DNA of 22,694 nucleotides from Clostridiales bacterium (GTDB taxonomy: Bacteria > Bacillota > Clostridia > Oscillospirales > CAG-382): positions 74,114-96,807 of the forward strand of contig DMMZ01000043.1 in NCBI GenBank assembly GCA_003452915.1, given 5' to 3'. A program made the position numbers and the translations under genes. Within the stretch, counting starts at the first letter, position 1, and every line of letters begins with the position of its first letter. The notes under the pieces are model-generated. The model searched no databases, had not been told where the DNA came from, and was given only the letters and a program-made list of their open reading frames with translations. Positions 15,838 through 22,572 of the stretch are shown piece by piece.

Positions 15838-16332
15838 ATGGATAGCGTAAAAAAAACCAAAGGTTTTATCAGCGAATTCAAGACCTTCATTTCTCAGGGT
15901 AATATTCTGGACCTGGCTGTCGGAGTTGTTATAGGTACGGCGTTCAAAGCAATCGTTTCTTCTCTGGTGGCAGACATTATAATGCCTACGTTTGGTATGA
16001 TTGTCGGAAATGCTAATCTTTCAGACCTTAAACATGTATTTACAGATGCCGGTACCGATGCAAACGGTGTAGCTACTCCCGAGGTTGCTATCAGGTATGG
16101 TTTGTTTCTTCAATACATAATTGATTTCTTGATTATAGCTTTATGTATGTTCATCGTCATTAAGGTAGCTATAGGCTTCCGTAAAAAGCTTGATAGTATA
16201 AGCAAAAAGGAAAAAGCAGAAGCTGCAGCTGTTAAGGCAACCACCCCTGCAGAACAGACTAACGATGAAAAAATGTTGAGTGCACTCACAGAAATCCGTG
16301 ATATTTTAAAGGATAACAATAATATAAAATGA
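15838..16332 (+). CDS. mscL: Large-conductance mechanosensitive channel MscL
   Basis: MscL opens under membrane tension to release solutes after hypo-osmotic shock. From the ATG at 15838 the product has 164 residues: an amphipathic N-terminal helix (FISEFKTFISQGN), TM1 with NILDLAVGVVIGTAFKAIVS (about 23-42), a periplasmic loop (about 55-85), TM2 (about 90-115, IIDFLIIALCMFIVIKVAI) and a C-terminal helix bundle ending in KMLSALTEIRDIL. I prefer 15838 over the in-frame ATG at 15799 because GAGGG stands 7 bases before it and MscL starts just ahead of the first helix. Slightly longer than the usual 130-150 residues owing to an Ala/Thr-rich linker. The last four bases overlap the kinase gene. Confidence 0.95.
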   Translation: MDSVKKTKGFISEFKTFISQGNILDLAVGVVIGTAFKAIVSSLVADIIMPTFGMIVGNANLSDLKHVFTDAGTDANGVATPEVAIRYGLFLQYIIDFLIIALCMFIVIKVAIGFRKKLDSISKKEKAEAAAVKATTPAEQTNDEKMLSALTEIRDILKDNNNIK

Positions 16333-17225
16333 AAAAATATATTTTAGGAGCAGACGGAGGTGGCTCGAAAACCGCCTTGATGCTTTCAGACACAGATGGA
16401 AATCAAATTTTAAGCACTGTTCTTTCACGCTCTAATCCCAACGACATCGGAATAGAAAATACTATCGACTTGCTTTTAGGCGGTTTTAGGTCTCTTTGCG
16501 ATCAATCCGATGTAAAAATCGAAGAAATTGCAGCTATTTTTACAGGTATGGCAGGCGTAACCGCTTCTGATTTTAAAAGCAGAATAAAAGACGCACTTTT
16601 AAAGGTTTATACAAACGCTGTTATCGGTGTTAACCATGACGGTGTAAATATTTTATATGCCGCTTTTCCTAACTGCGACGGTGCAGGTGTTATCTGCGGA
16701 ACAGGTACCTCCTGTTTTGTTAAAAAAGGTGATGTCCTTCACCGAATCGGCGGATACGGACTTTTTGACCTGTTGGGCGGTGGATACGAGATCGGACGAG
16801 CTGCTATTTCTCACGCTTTACGTACTATTGACGGCAGAGATAAAGAGAGTTATCTTTCTGAGTCTGTAAAGATGAAGACAGGTTTTGACCTGATTGAAGG
16901 TTTGCCCACCCTTATTGCCAGTGGAAAAAATAACATAGCCACTTATGCACCACTCGTTTACCAGGCCTATGAGCAATCTGACAGCTATGCGGCAGAGATA
17001 CTTAATTCTCATATCGCATACCTTGCAGAGCTTATAAATACGGCCGAAAGGCATTTTAATGGACTCTTCAAAGCGTCTCTGGCAGGCGGAATCGGAAGAG
17101 ATCCTATTACAATGAAGATTTTAAAGCCTATGCTTTGTAAAAACGTAACAGTAACACCCTTGAACTGCGAGCCAATTTACGGTGCAATTGCCAGAGCAAA
17201 AGTTTTACTGGAAAAAGGTACATAA
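16329..17225 (+). CDS. BadF/BadG-family sugar kinase, N-acetylglucosamine kinase-like
   Basis: 298 residues of the BadF/BadG/BcrA/BcrD ATPase family, whose monofunctional members mostly phosphorylate N-acetylglucosamine or related amino sugars. Phosphate-binding loop 1 is GADGGGSKT (7-15); the probable catalytic Asp is in VNHDGVN (Asp 104); loop 2 is GTGTSC (124-129), followed by GGYGLFDLLGGGYEIGRAA. This last segment replaces the usual LLGDEGSGYWIG, so the sugar site may differ. The adenosine motif is LAGGIGRD near 256-263. It overlaps mscL by 4 bases (ATGA). No adjacent sugar transport gene supports a particular substrate. Confidence 0.82.
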   Translation: MKKYILGADGGGSKTALMLSDTDGNQILSTVLSRSNPNDIGIENTIDLLLGGFRSLCDQSDVKIEEIAAIFTGMAGVTASDFKSRIKDALLKVYTNAVIGVNHDGVNILYAAFPNCDGAGVICGTGTSCFVKKGDVLHRIGGYGLFDLLGGGYEIGRAAISHALRTIDGRDKESYLSESVKMKTGFDLIEGLPTLIASGKNNIATYAPLVYQAYEQSDSYAAEILNSHIAYLAELINTAERHFNGLFKASLAGGIGRDPITMKILKPMLCKNVTVTPLNCEPIYGAIARAKVLLEKGT

Positions 17226-17254
17226 TATAAAAGTTCAAAATTATAAAATATAAG

Positions 17255-17283
17255 TTGACATTGATATATATTATAGTTAATTA
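17255..17283 (+). promoter_or_regulatory. Possible promoter for thrS
   Basis: A perfect TTGACA (17255-17260) is followed at 17 bases by TAATTA, a poor -10; AT-rich alternatives overlap it. Transcription would begin about 10-20 bases before the Shine-Dalgarno of thrS, leaving no room for a long leader. Confidence 0.35.
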
Positions 17284-17305
17284 TTAAAAATGTAGGAGTT
17301 ATCGT

Positions 17306-19072
17306 ATGGAAAATGCTGATTTTAACGAGTTGCACGCTTTACGGCATACCGCTTCACACATACTCGCTCAAGCGGTAAAGCGTCTTTACCCCTCGGCAAA
17401 GCTTGCAATAGGTCCGGCTATCGAAAACGGATTTTATTATGACATAGATTGCGAGGTCAGCTTTACTCCCGAGGTTCTCGAATTACTTGAGAAAGAAATG
17501 AAGAAAATTACAGGTGAAAACCTTAAGGTTGAGCGTTTTGTGCTTTCTAGAACCGAAGCTCTTGATCTTATGAAGAACGAGCCTTACAAGGTTGAGTTAA
17601 TTAACGACCTGCCTGAGGACGCTGAGATTTCTTTTTATAAACAGGGTGAGTTCACTGACCTATGCGCAGGTCCTCACGTTAGTTATACAAAGAAAATAAA
17701 GGCTTTTAAGCTAACGCAAGCCACCGGTGCGTACTGGAGAGGTGACTCGAAAAATAAGATGCTTCAGCGTATATACGGAACTGCTTTTAAAACACAGGAA
17801 GAGCTTGACAAGTATCTTGCCGATGTTGAGGAAGCTAAAAAGCGCGACCATAACAAGCTGGGTCGTCAGCTTGGATATTTTACTACTGTTGATATCATAG
17901 GACAAGGCTTGCCTATTATTCTTCCTAAGGGTACTATTGTAATGCGTACTCTGCAACGCTTCGTTGAAGACGAGGAAGAACGCAGAGGATATTTACAGAC
18001 AAAGACTCCATTATTCGCAAAGCGTGAGTTATTTAAAATAAGCGGTCACTGGGATCATTATCGTGACGGAATGTTTATAATGGGCGATACGGCTGATCAG
18101 GATAAGCCTGAAGCGGAAATTTTTGCTCTCCGTCCGATGACCTGTCCGTTCCAGTTCCAGGCATACCTGACACAAATGCGTTCTTACAAGGAACTTCCTT
18201 TAAGATATAACGAAACCTCAACCCTTTTCCGTAACGAATCAAGCGGCGAGATGCACGGACTTATCAGAGTAAGACAATTTACAATTTCCGAGGGACACCT
18301 TGCTTGTACGCCAGAGCAGCTGGAGACTGAATTCGCAGGCTGCCTTGAACTTGCACAGTTTATGCTTGGGACTCTTGGACTTGACGAGGATGTTTCCTAT
18401 CGTTTTTCCAAGTGGGATGAGAAAGATAAACAAAAATATATCGGTGATGCTGCACAGTGGGAAGCTGTTCAAGGTACTATGCGTGGTATCCTCAATGATA
18501 TTAATATTGATTATTATGAAGCCGATGGCGAGGCTGCGTTTTATGGCCCTAAGCTTGATATTCAAATTAAAAATGTCCACGGTAAAGAGGATACTCTTAT
18601 CACAATACAGATAGATTTCCAGCTTGCAGAGCGTTTTGGCATGGAGTATGTTGATAAAGATGGTTTGAAAAAGTTCCCCTTTGTTATACACCGTACCTCT
18701 ATTGGCTGTTATGAGCGTACTCTTGCGTTATTAATCGAGAAATATGCCGGTGCTATGCCGACTTGGCTCGCGCCTGAACAGGTAAGAATAATTTCTATTA
18801 CCGACTCGCAAAAGGGATATGCAGAGAGCGTACAAAAACGCTTTAAAAATCTTGGTATACGTGTCGGTTTAGATAACAGAAGTGAGAAGCTCGGCTACAA
18901 GATACGCGAGGCACAGCTTGAAAAAATGCCATATATGCTTGTTATAGGTGAAAAAGAGAAAGAAAATGGCACTTTAGGCGTAAGAAGCCGTAAAAACGGT
19001 GATATGGGTGAGATGAGTGTAGACGCTTTTGAAGCAATTATTTTAAAAGAAATTGCCACCAAGGAAAATTAG
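17306..19072 (+). CDS. thrS: Threonyl-tRNA synthetase without TGS domain
   Basis: Charges tRNA-Thr. The 588 residues start directly in the editing domain (HTASH, His 14 and His 18; CAGPH at 120-124; GAYWRGDSKNKMLQRIYGT), so the usual N-terminal TGS domain of about 60 residues is absent. The class II core has the zinc ligands Cys 280 (MTCPF), His 331 (EGHL) and His 462 (VIHR), motif 2 around RVRQF (321-325) and motif 3 IGCYERTLALLIEKYAG. The anticodon-binding domain follows from about 490. TAGGAG stands 8 bases before the ATG and no in-frame upstream coding is visible, so the short form looks genuine. No T-box fits in the 80-base gap. Confidence 0.96.
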   Translation: MENADFNELHALRHTASHILAQAVKRLYPSAKLAIGPAIENGFYYDIDCEVSFTPEVLELLEKEMKKITGENLKVERFVLSRTEALDLMKNEPYKVELINDLPEDAEISFYKQGEFTDLCAGPHVSYTKKIKAFKLTQATGAYWRGDSKNKMLQRIYGTAFKTQEELDKYLADVEEAKKRDHNKLGRQLGYFTTVDIIGQGLPIILPKGTIVMRTLQRFVEDEEERRGYLQTKTPLFAKRELFKISGHWDHYRDGMFIMGDTADQDKPEAEIFALRPMTCPFQFQAYLTQMRSYKELPLRYNETSTLFRNESSGEMHGLIRVRQFTISEGHLACTPEQLETEFAGCLELAQFMLGTLGLDEDVSYRFSKWDEKDKQKYIGDAAQWEAVQGTMRGILNDINIDYYEADGEAAFYGPKLDIQIKNVHGKEDTLITIQIDFQLAERFGMEYVDKDGLKKFPFVIHRTSIGCYERTLALLIEKYAGAMPTWLAPEQVRIISITDSQKGYAESVQKRFKNLGIRVGLDNRSEKLGYKIREAQLEKMPYMLVIGEKEKENGTLGVRSRKNGDMGEMSVDAFEAIILKEIATKEN

Positions 19073-19150
19073 AAAGTAAAAAAGTGAGCTGTTACATTAA
19101 AGTAACAACCCACAGACTAAAGACAAAGTCCGCTTTAAAGAACAGATTTA

Positions 19151-19179
19151 TTGCGTTTTGAACCAAAATATGATATAAT
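19151..19179 (+). promoter_or_regulatory. Candidate promoter for coaX
   Basis: TATAAT at 19174-19179 lies 17 bases after TTGCGT (19151-19156). The -10 is perfect and the -35 weak. Transcription from about 19186 would give a leader of about 140 bases before coaX. Confidence 0.55.
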
Positions 19180-19227
19180 ATTACCGATATCAACCAAAGT
19201 TATAATTTTAGCGTTATTTTGTCGTCA

Positions 19228-19270
19228 ATGCCAACATTGATGTTGGCATATGAAAAATGCTATGCATTTT
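19228..19270 (+). promoter_or_regulatory. Two adjacent hairpins in the coaX leader
   Basis: ATGCCAACAT pairs perfectly with ATGTTGGCAT (19228-19249); four bases later AAAATGC pairs with GCATTTT (19254-19270). Neither matches a riboswitch I know. The second ends in TTTT and might act as a weak terminator. The rest of the 253-base gap after thrS holds a short GTTAC/GTAAC hairpin (19091-19106), the promoter and AT-rich filler. Confidence 0.5.
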
Positions 19271-19325
19271 AAATTTATAAAATAAAGGCACTAGTTATAG
19301 TATTAAAAATATACAGGAGGGGAAA

Positions 19326-20111
19326 ATGATACTTGCAATAGATATCGGGAATACCGGAACAGCTTTCGGATTTTACGATAACGCGACTTTGTGTCATCAT
19401 ATCAGAATTTCCTCCATACCGCATAAAAGTATTGATGAATATACTATGATTCTGAACACTTATTGTATGCAAAAAAAGATCGACATTTCTAACGTTGAAG
19501 GCTGTGTTATTTCGTCGGTAGTTCCGCCGATTACAGAACAAATTAAACAAGCAGTAGAGAATGTCATTTCGTGTAAGCCGTTGATTATCACACATGGTGT
19601 AAAAACAGGGTTGAATATAAGAATTGACAACCAAACACAGCTTGGCTCAGACATTGTTGCCAATGCAGTAGCTGCTGCATCTGTTTTACAAAAACCGTTT
19701 ACGGTGATTGACCTCGGAACAGCTACCACGGTTTCTGCAGTAAATAGTTTGGGTGAACTTTACGGTGTAATTATTATACCGGGTGTTCGCCTTTCGGTAG
19801 ATATACTTTCCGCTACCGCTGCGGAGTTGCCGTATATATCCTTGGGAAAACCAAAATCTTTATTAGGCAAGAATACAAATGATTCAATGCTCAGTGGTTG
19901 TATCTACGGTACGGCAGCCATGCTTGACGGTATTATAGAGCGGGTGAAAGAAGATCTCGGAGCAGAAAATCTTTCTGTTATTGCGTGCGGTGGTCTTGCA
20001 GACAAGATCATTCCGTTCTGCCAAACCGATATTTCGATAAATCCATATTTAACGCTTGAAGGTTTAGTTCAATTATATCGATTGAACCAAAGAAAGAATA
20101 AATCCGTATAA
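19326..20111 (+). CDS. coaX: Type III pantothenate kinase
   Basis: Phosphorylates pantothenate, the first step of coenzyme A synthesis; type III enzymes use monovalent cations and escape CoA feedback. The 261 residues have the ASKHA pattern: DIGNTGTAFG (6-15), the pantothenate and catalytic segment QLGSDIVANAVAA (Asp 109), phosphate 2 DLGTATT (129-135), and the C-terminal LLGKNTNDSMLSG and IACGGLA. AGGAGGGG stands just before the ATG. It is followed after 84 bases by a PanT-like transporter subunit, pairing uptake with phosphorylation of the same vitamin. Confidence 0.95.
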   Translation: MILAIDIGNTGTAFGFYDNATLCHHIRISSIPHKSIDEYTMILNTYCMQKKIDISNVEGCVISSVVPPITEQIKQAVENVISCKPLIITHGVKTGLNIRIDNQTQLGSDIVANAVAAASVLQKPFTVIDLGTATTVSAVNSLGELYGVIIIPGVRLSVDILSATAAELPYISLGKPKSLLGKNTNDSMLSGCIYGTAAMLDGIIERVKEDLGAENLSVIACGGLADKIIPFCQTDISINPYLTLEGLVQLYRLNQRKNKSV

Positions 20112-20113
20112 AC

Positions 20114-20133
20114 GATTGCTACGGCAATCTTTT
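20114..20133 (+). terminator. Possible intrinsic terminator after coaX
   Basis: GATTGC, loop TACG and GCAATC are followed at once by TTTTAT, three bases after the coaX stop. The 6-bp stem and short T-run suggest partial termination that would lower panT expression relative to coaX. Confidence 0.45.
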
Positions 20134-20143
20134 ATAAATAAAT

Positions 20144-20178
20144 ATTACGTTGCACCTGCAAAGCAGGGCGACAGTAAT
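20144..20178 (+). promoter_or_regulatory. 15-bp hairpin directly before the panT ribosome binding site
   Basis: ATTACGTTGC-A-CCTGC pairs with GCAGG-GCGAC-A-GTAAT around an AAA loop. There are 15 pairs (one G-U) and two single bulged adenines (20154, 20173). The stem ends 4 bases before AGGAG at 20183-20187. It may stabilise the processed panT mRNA or gate translation. Confidence 0.6.
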
Positions 20179-20195
20179 CAAAAGGAGTAATAACT

Positions 20196-20810
20196 ATGCA
20201 AGACACAAAAAGGAGCAAAAGGCTCCATCTGACCCAGCTCGGGATGTTAAGTGCCATTATAATTTTAATGTCCTTCACACCGTTGGGTTATCTTAAGGTA
20301 GGATTTTTGGAGATTACGTTCCTGCCTATCCCTGTCGTTGTTGGAGCAATCATGTTAGGACCGCTTGACGGTGCGATTCTGGGTGCTATATTTGGCTTGA
20401 CAAGCTTTGCCCAATGCTTTGGTCTTAGTGCATTTGGCAGTACATTATTATCCATTAATCCGGTATACACATTTATACTTTGCTTGGTACCTAGGATTTT
20501 AATCGGTCTGTTCAGCGGTTATGTACTTAAAGGGCTTAAAAAAATCCATGCAAACCAATTTGTAGCCTATTCGTTAGCCTCACTTGCAGGAGCGTTGACA
20601 AATACAGTTTTCTTTGTAGGCTTTCTGTTGTTGTTTTTCTTGCAAACCGACTTCATTCAATCTTTCGGAAATAGCACTATTGAAATTTTAGGTGTATTAA
20701 TTACAGTAAATGTTATTATCGAAGCAGTTGTCTGTGCCGTTATCGGAACATTACTTGCCAAGGCTCTCGGAATAGTTTTTATAAAAATGAATAAACCCTC
20801 TTCAATTTAA
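20196..20810 (+). CDS. panT: ECF transporter S component, probable pantothenate transporter PanT
   Basis: 204 residues with about five or six membrane segments (near 17-35, 40-62, 70-92, 95-115, 125-150, 165-195). The N-terminal LTQLGMLSAIIILMSFTPLG and FLPIPVVVGAIMLGPLDGAI segments are typical of group II ECF S components, including the small-residue helix-1 face that docks on EcfT. The assignment to pantothenate rests on the adjacent coaX and on general resemblance to PanT; riboflavin- or other vitamin-type S components remain possible. No ATPase genes lie nearby, so it probably uses ecfA1A2T at 3237-5775. AGGAG stands 8 bases before the ATG. Confidence 0.8.
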   Translation: MQDTKRSKRLHLTQLGMLSAIIILMSFTPLGYLKVGFLEITFLPIPVVVGAIMLGPLDGAILGAIFGLTSFAQCFGLSAFGSTLLSINPVYTFILCLVPRILIGLFSGYVLKGLKKIHANQFVAYSLASLAGALTNTVFFVGFLLLFFLQTDFIQSFGNSTIEILGVLITVNVIIEAVVCAVIGTLLAKALGIVFIKMNKPSSI

Positions 20811-20821
20811 AATATTTTACA

Positions 20822-20854
20822 ATAGCCCTCATCAAAAATGGGGGCTATATTTTT
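20822..20854 (+). terminator. Intrinsic terminator after panT
   Basis: ATAGCCCTCAT (20822-20832), loop CAAAA and ATGGGGGCTAT (20838-20848) form an 11-bp stem with one G-U, followed by ATTTTT. It ends the + strand gene run that began at ruvC. Confidence 0.85.
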
Positions 20855-20866
20855 ATCTTATGACTA

Positions 20867-20895
20867 TTGAACTAATCTATTATTTATGATATGAT
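20867..20895 (+). promoter_or_regulatory. Strong sigma-A-type promoter without an intact gene
   Basis: TTGAAC (20867-20872), a 17-base spacer and TATGAT (20890-20895). GGAAGGA at 20925-20931 could be the ribosome binding site of the gene it served, but what follows is the tail of an unrelated coding region, so the native downstream gene appears to have been replaced at about 20935. Confidence 0.6.
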
Positions 20896-20935
20896 AATAA
20901 CGCAAAATCTAAATGTTTATTATCGGAAGGATTAA

Positions 20936-21026
20936 CCTAAGGCAAACCGTTCTTGAAGATATGGGGTGGAAGATATACCGTGTGTGGTCGACCGATTGGA
21001 TTAAAGACCGACATACGCAACGCTAA
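20936..21026 (+). pseudogene. C-terminal remnant of a DUF3320/DUF4011-type helicase-nuclease
   Basis: The frame that stops at 21024-21026 reads LRQTVLEDMGWKIYRVWS then TDWIKD, the signature end of the VSR-like nuclease domain in very large DUF4011/DUF3320 superfamily 1 helicases, which belong to the defence and restriction repertoire. Only about 25 residues remain. Upstream bases 20855-20935 are AT-rich promoter-type sequence with no further homology; an in-frame ATG at 20913 has no Shine-Dalgarno. The last codons (RHTQR) overlap the end of the minus-strand ATPase gene and are probably not native. Family call by recollection of the VWSTDW motif. Confidence 0.55.
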
Positions 21027-22572
21027 TTATCTGCCCTAATTGCTTGTACTGATTCGTGTCAATGCCGAATTTTTCGACCAGCTTCTTTTCCACCAGCAAC
21101 CGTAAGAACAAATATGTGAACGAATGACGTAGTGTCTTATCGAGTAATGGATATTGTGAATTATCGAGAATGTTAACGCCGTCGACGGTCTTCGCCAGAA
21201 TGTCAGGAACTGAAACCTCGTAAGAACTGGGTATTTTATCGTCTTTGTTTCCAAATAACTCAATATAAGCCTTTGCAATGTCAATTTTTTCGTTCTTATA
21301 GCCGTGCATTACCTGCGTCAGACGGTCAGTGAGGGTTTCGTTGTTTATGATATTGGCGTAACCACGCATAAAAGGAATCATCGAAATCAAGAAAAGGTTT
21401 ACATCCTTGATATGGTCGAAGATCGCCCCGCAGAATGCAGCGATTAGCTTTTCGAGGCTAATCAACATCTCTTGTTCTTTATTGTTCAGCGGAATAAATC
21501 CATTCTCTTCTCCCTCGGTGTTATTCAGCAAATACAGCTTATAGCACCGCTTGTATTGCCCGTCGAGTAAGCGTAGCAAATCAGTGTTGTGGGTCAAAAC
21601 AATGCGTTTCTTATGGTGGAGCATCTTGACGATGGCATAGACAACTTTATTCTTGTATATTGAGTCAAAACTCGAAATCGGGTCATCAATGATAACAATT
21701 GGACACAGAGAGTTTTTTGCCTTTAGAAATTCAAATGTCAGCGACAAAAAGTTCTGTTCTCCTGTGCTTAAAGGCAGTTCATATCTTGCCTTGCCCAAAA
21801 ATTCACTGTCGGACAGAGTGATTCTCAGGTTTTTCTTTTCGTCACGCTGCAACGAGAGTTTTTTGCTCATACTGTTGCTAATAATTTCTTCTATGTAGAG
21901 CATATCCTCTTCTGTGATTTCGGGCTTTTCATCGAGCAGCTTTTGATATTCCTCCATTTTGGAGGGCAAGTCGCTTCCCACAAAGACTGTTGCAAGTTCA
22001 TTCATAACCTGGCGTTCGAATATCTTCTTGATGGCAGTGAAGTCGGCTACTAAAGCATCAATTTTGCTCTTGTCGCCGTTGCTTACAGCTTCCAGTAATA
22101 GCGTCTTGATGTTGAACGGGTCGTTGTCAGGAACTAATACTATAATTTTCTGTATGAGTGCCTGAACCTCTTTGTCCAGAGCCTCAATAACCTTCGTTCG
22201 GTTGTCAGTCTTTGCCGACAGCAGTGCCACCCAGTCGATGTCTTCCGAGTCGCAAACAATGCACTGATCTTTGTGGAAACGGTCAAGTATACGGATAGCT
22301 TCGGAGTTTTCCTCAACTTCATGTATTTGAGGATTAGCCACGACTGCCTTCTTTGCCAATTTTTCTATCTGTTGAATGACAGAATCCTTAGCTGCATAAT
22401 CGGATTTTAAGAACGCGAGTTTTGCCAGTTGCTCTTCGCTTACATCTTGATTGACCAGCGGTATTGCAGCAAATTTTGTGAAGATGACTTCGGTTTCAAA
22501 CTTTTCGCCTTTAGATTTGCTGTTAACTATGTCTTTGACGATTTCGGCTACCGTGCCGCAGGAGATATGCAC
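21001..22572 (-). CDS. N-terminally truncated zinc-hook AAA ATPase (AAA_13, RloC/PrrC-like)
   Basis: 523 residues corresponding to the C-terminal part of an SMC/ABC-like AAA ATPase. A CIVC zinc-hook-like motif (Cys 104, Cys 107) lies in a charged helical region. It is followed by the ABC signature STGEQNF (269-275), Walker B IVIIDD (292-297) with D-loop DPISSFDS, and the H-loop LTHNT (326-330). The Walker A loop, which should precede the coiled coil, is absent, so no complete ATP site can form. Relatives include the RloC anticodon nuclease and other defence ATPases, but I cannot place a nuclease motif with confidence. Both ends coincide with joints: an unrelated GC-rich frame at the 5' side and the DUF3320 remnant at the 3' side. 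Probably a broken gene. Confidence 0.75.
   Translation of the reverse strand: MHISCGTVAEIVKDIVNSKSKGEKFETEVIFTKFAAIPLVNQDVSEEQLAKLAFLKSDYAAKDSVIQQIEKLAKKAVVANPQIHEVEENSEAIRILDRFHKDQCIVCDSEDIDWVALLSAKTDNRTKVIEALDKEVQALIQKIIVLVPDNDPFNIKTLLLEAVSNGDKSKIDALVADFTAIKKIFERQVMNELATVFVGSDLPSKMEEYQKLLDEKPEITEEDMLYIEEIISNSMSKKLSLQRDEKKNLRITLSDSEFLGKARYELPLSTGEQNFLSLTFEFLKAKNSLCPIVIIDDPISSFDSIYKNKVVYAIVKMLHHKKRIVLTHNTDLLRLLDGQYKRCYKLYLLNNTEGEENGFIPLNNKEQEMLISLEKLIAAFCGAIFDHIKDVNLFLISMIPFMRGYANIINNETLTDRLTQVMHGYKNEKIDIAKAYIELFGNKDDKIPSSYEVSVPDILAKTVDGVNILDNSQYPLLDKTLRHSFTYLFLRLLVEKKLVEKFGIDTNQYKQLGQIISVAYVGL

Noticed and set aside
17226..17305. T-box riboswitch before thrS
   Set aside because: The gap is 80 bases and AT-rich, with no room for stem I, the TGG-containing T-box sequence or a terminator.
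18239..18691. Antisense 150-codon frame opposite thrS
   Set aside because: It overlaps the conserved catalytic core of thrS and shows no recognisable domain.
19073..19150. tRNA or small RNA gene after thrS
   Set aside because: Only a short GTTAC/GTAAC hairpin is visible; no cloverleaf and no T-run terminator.
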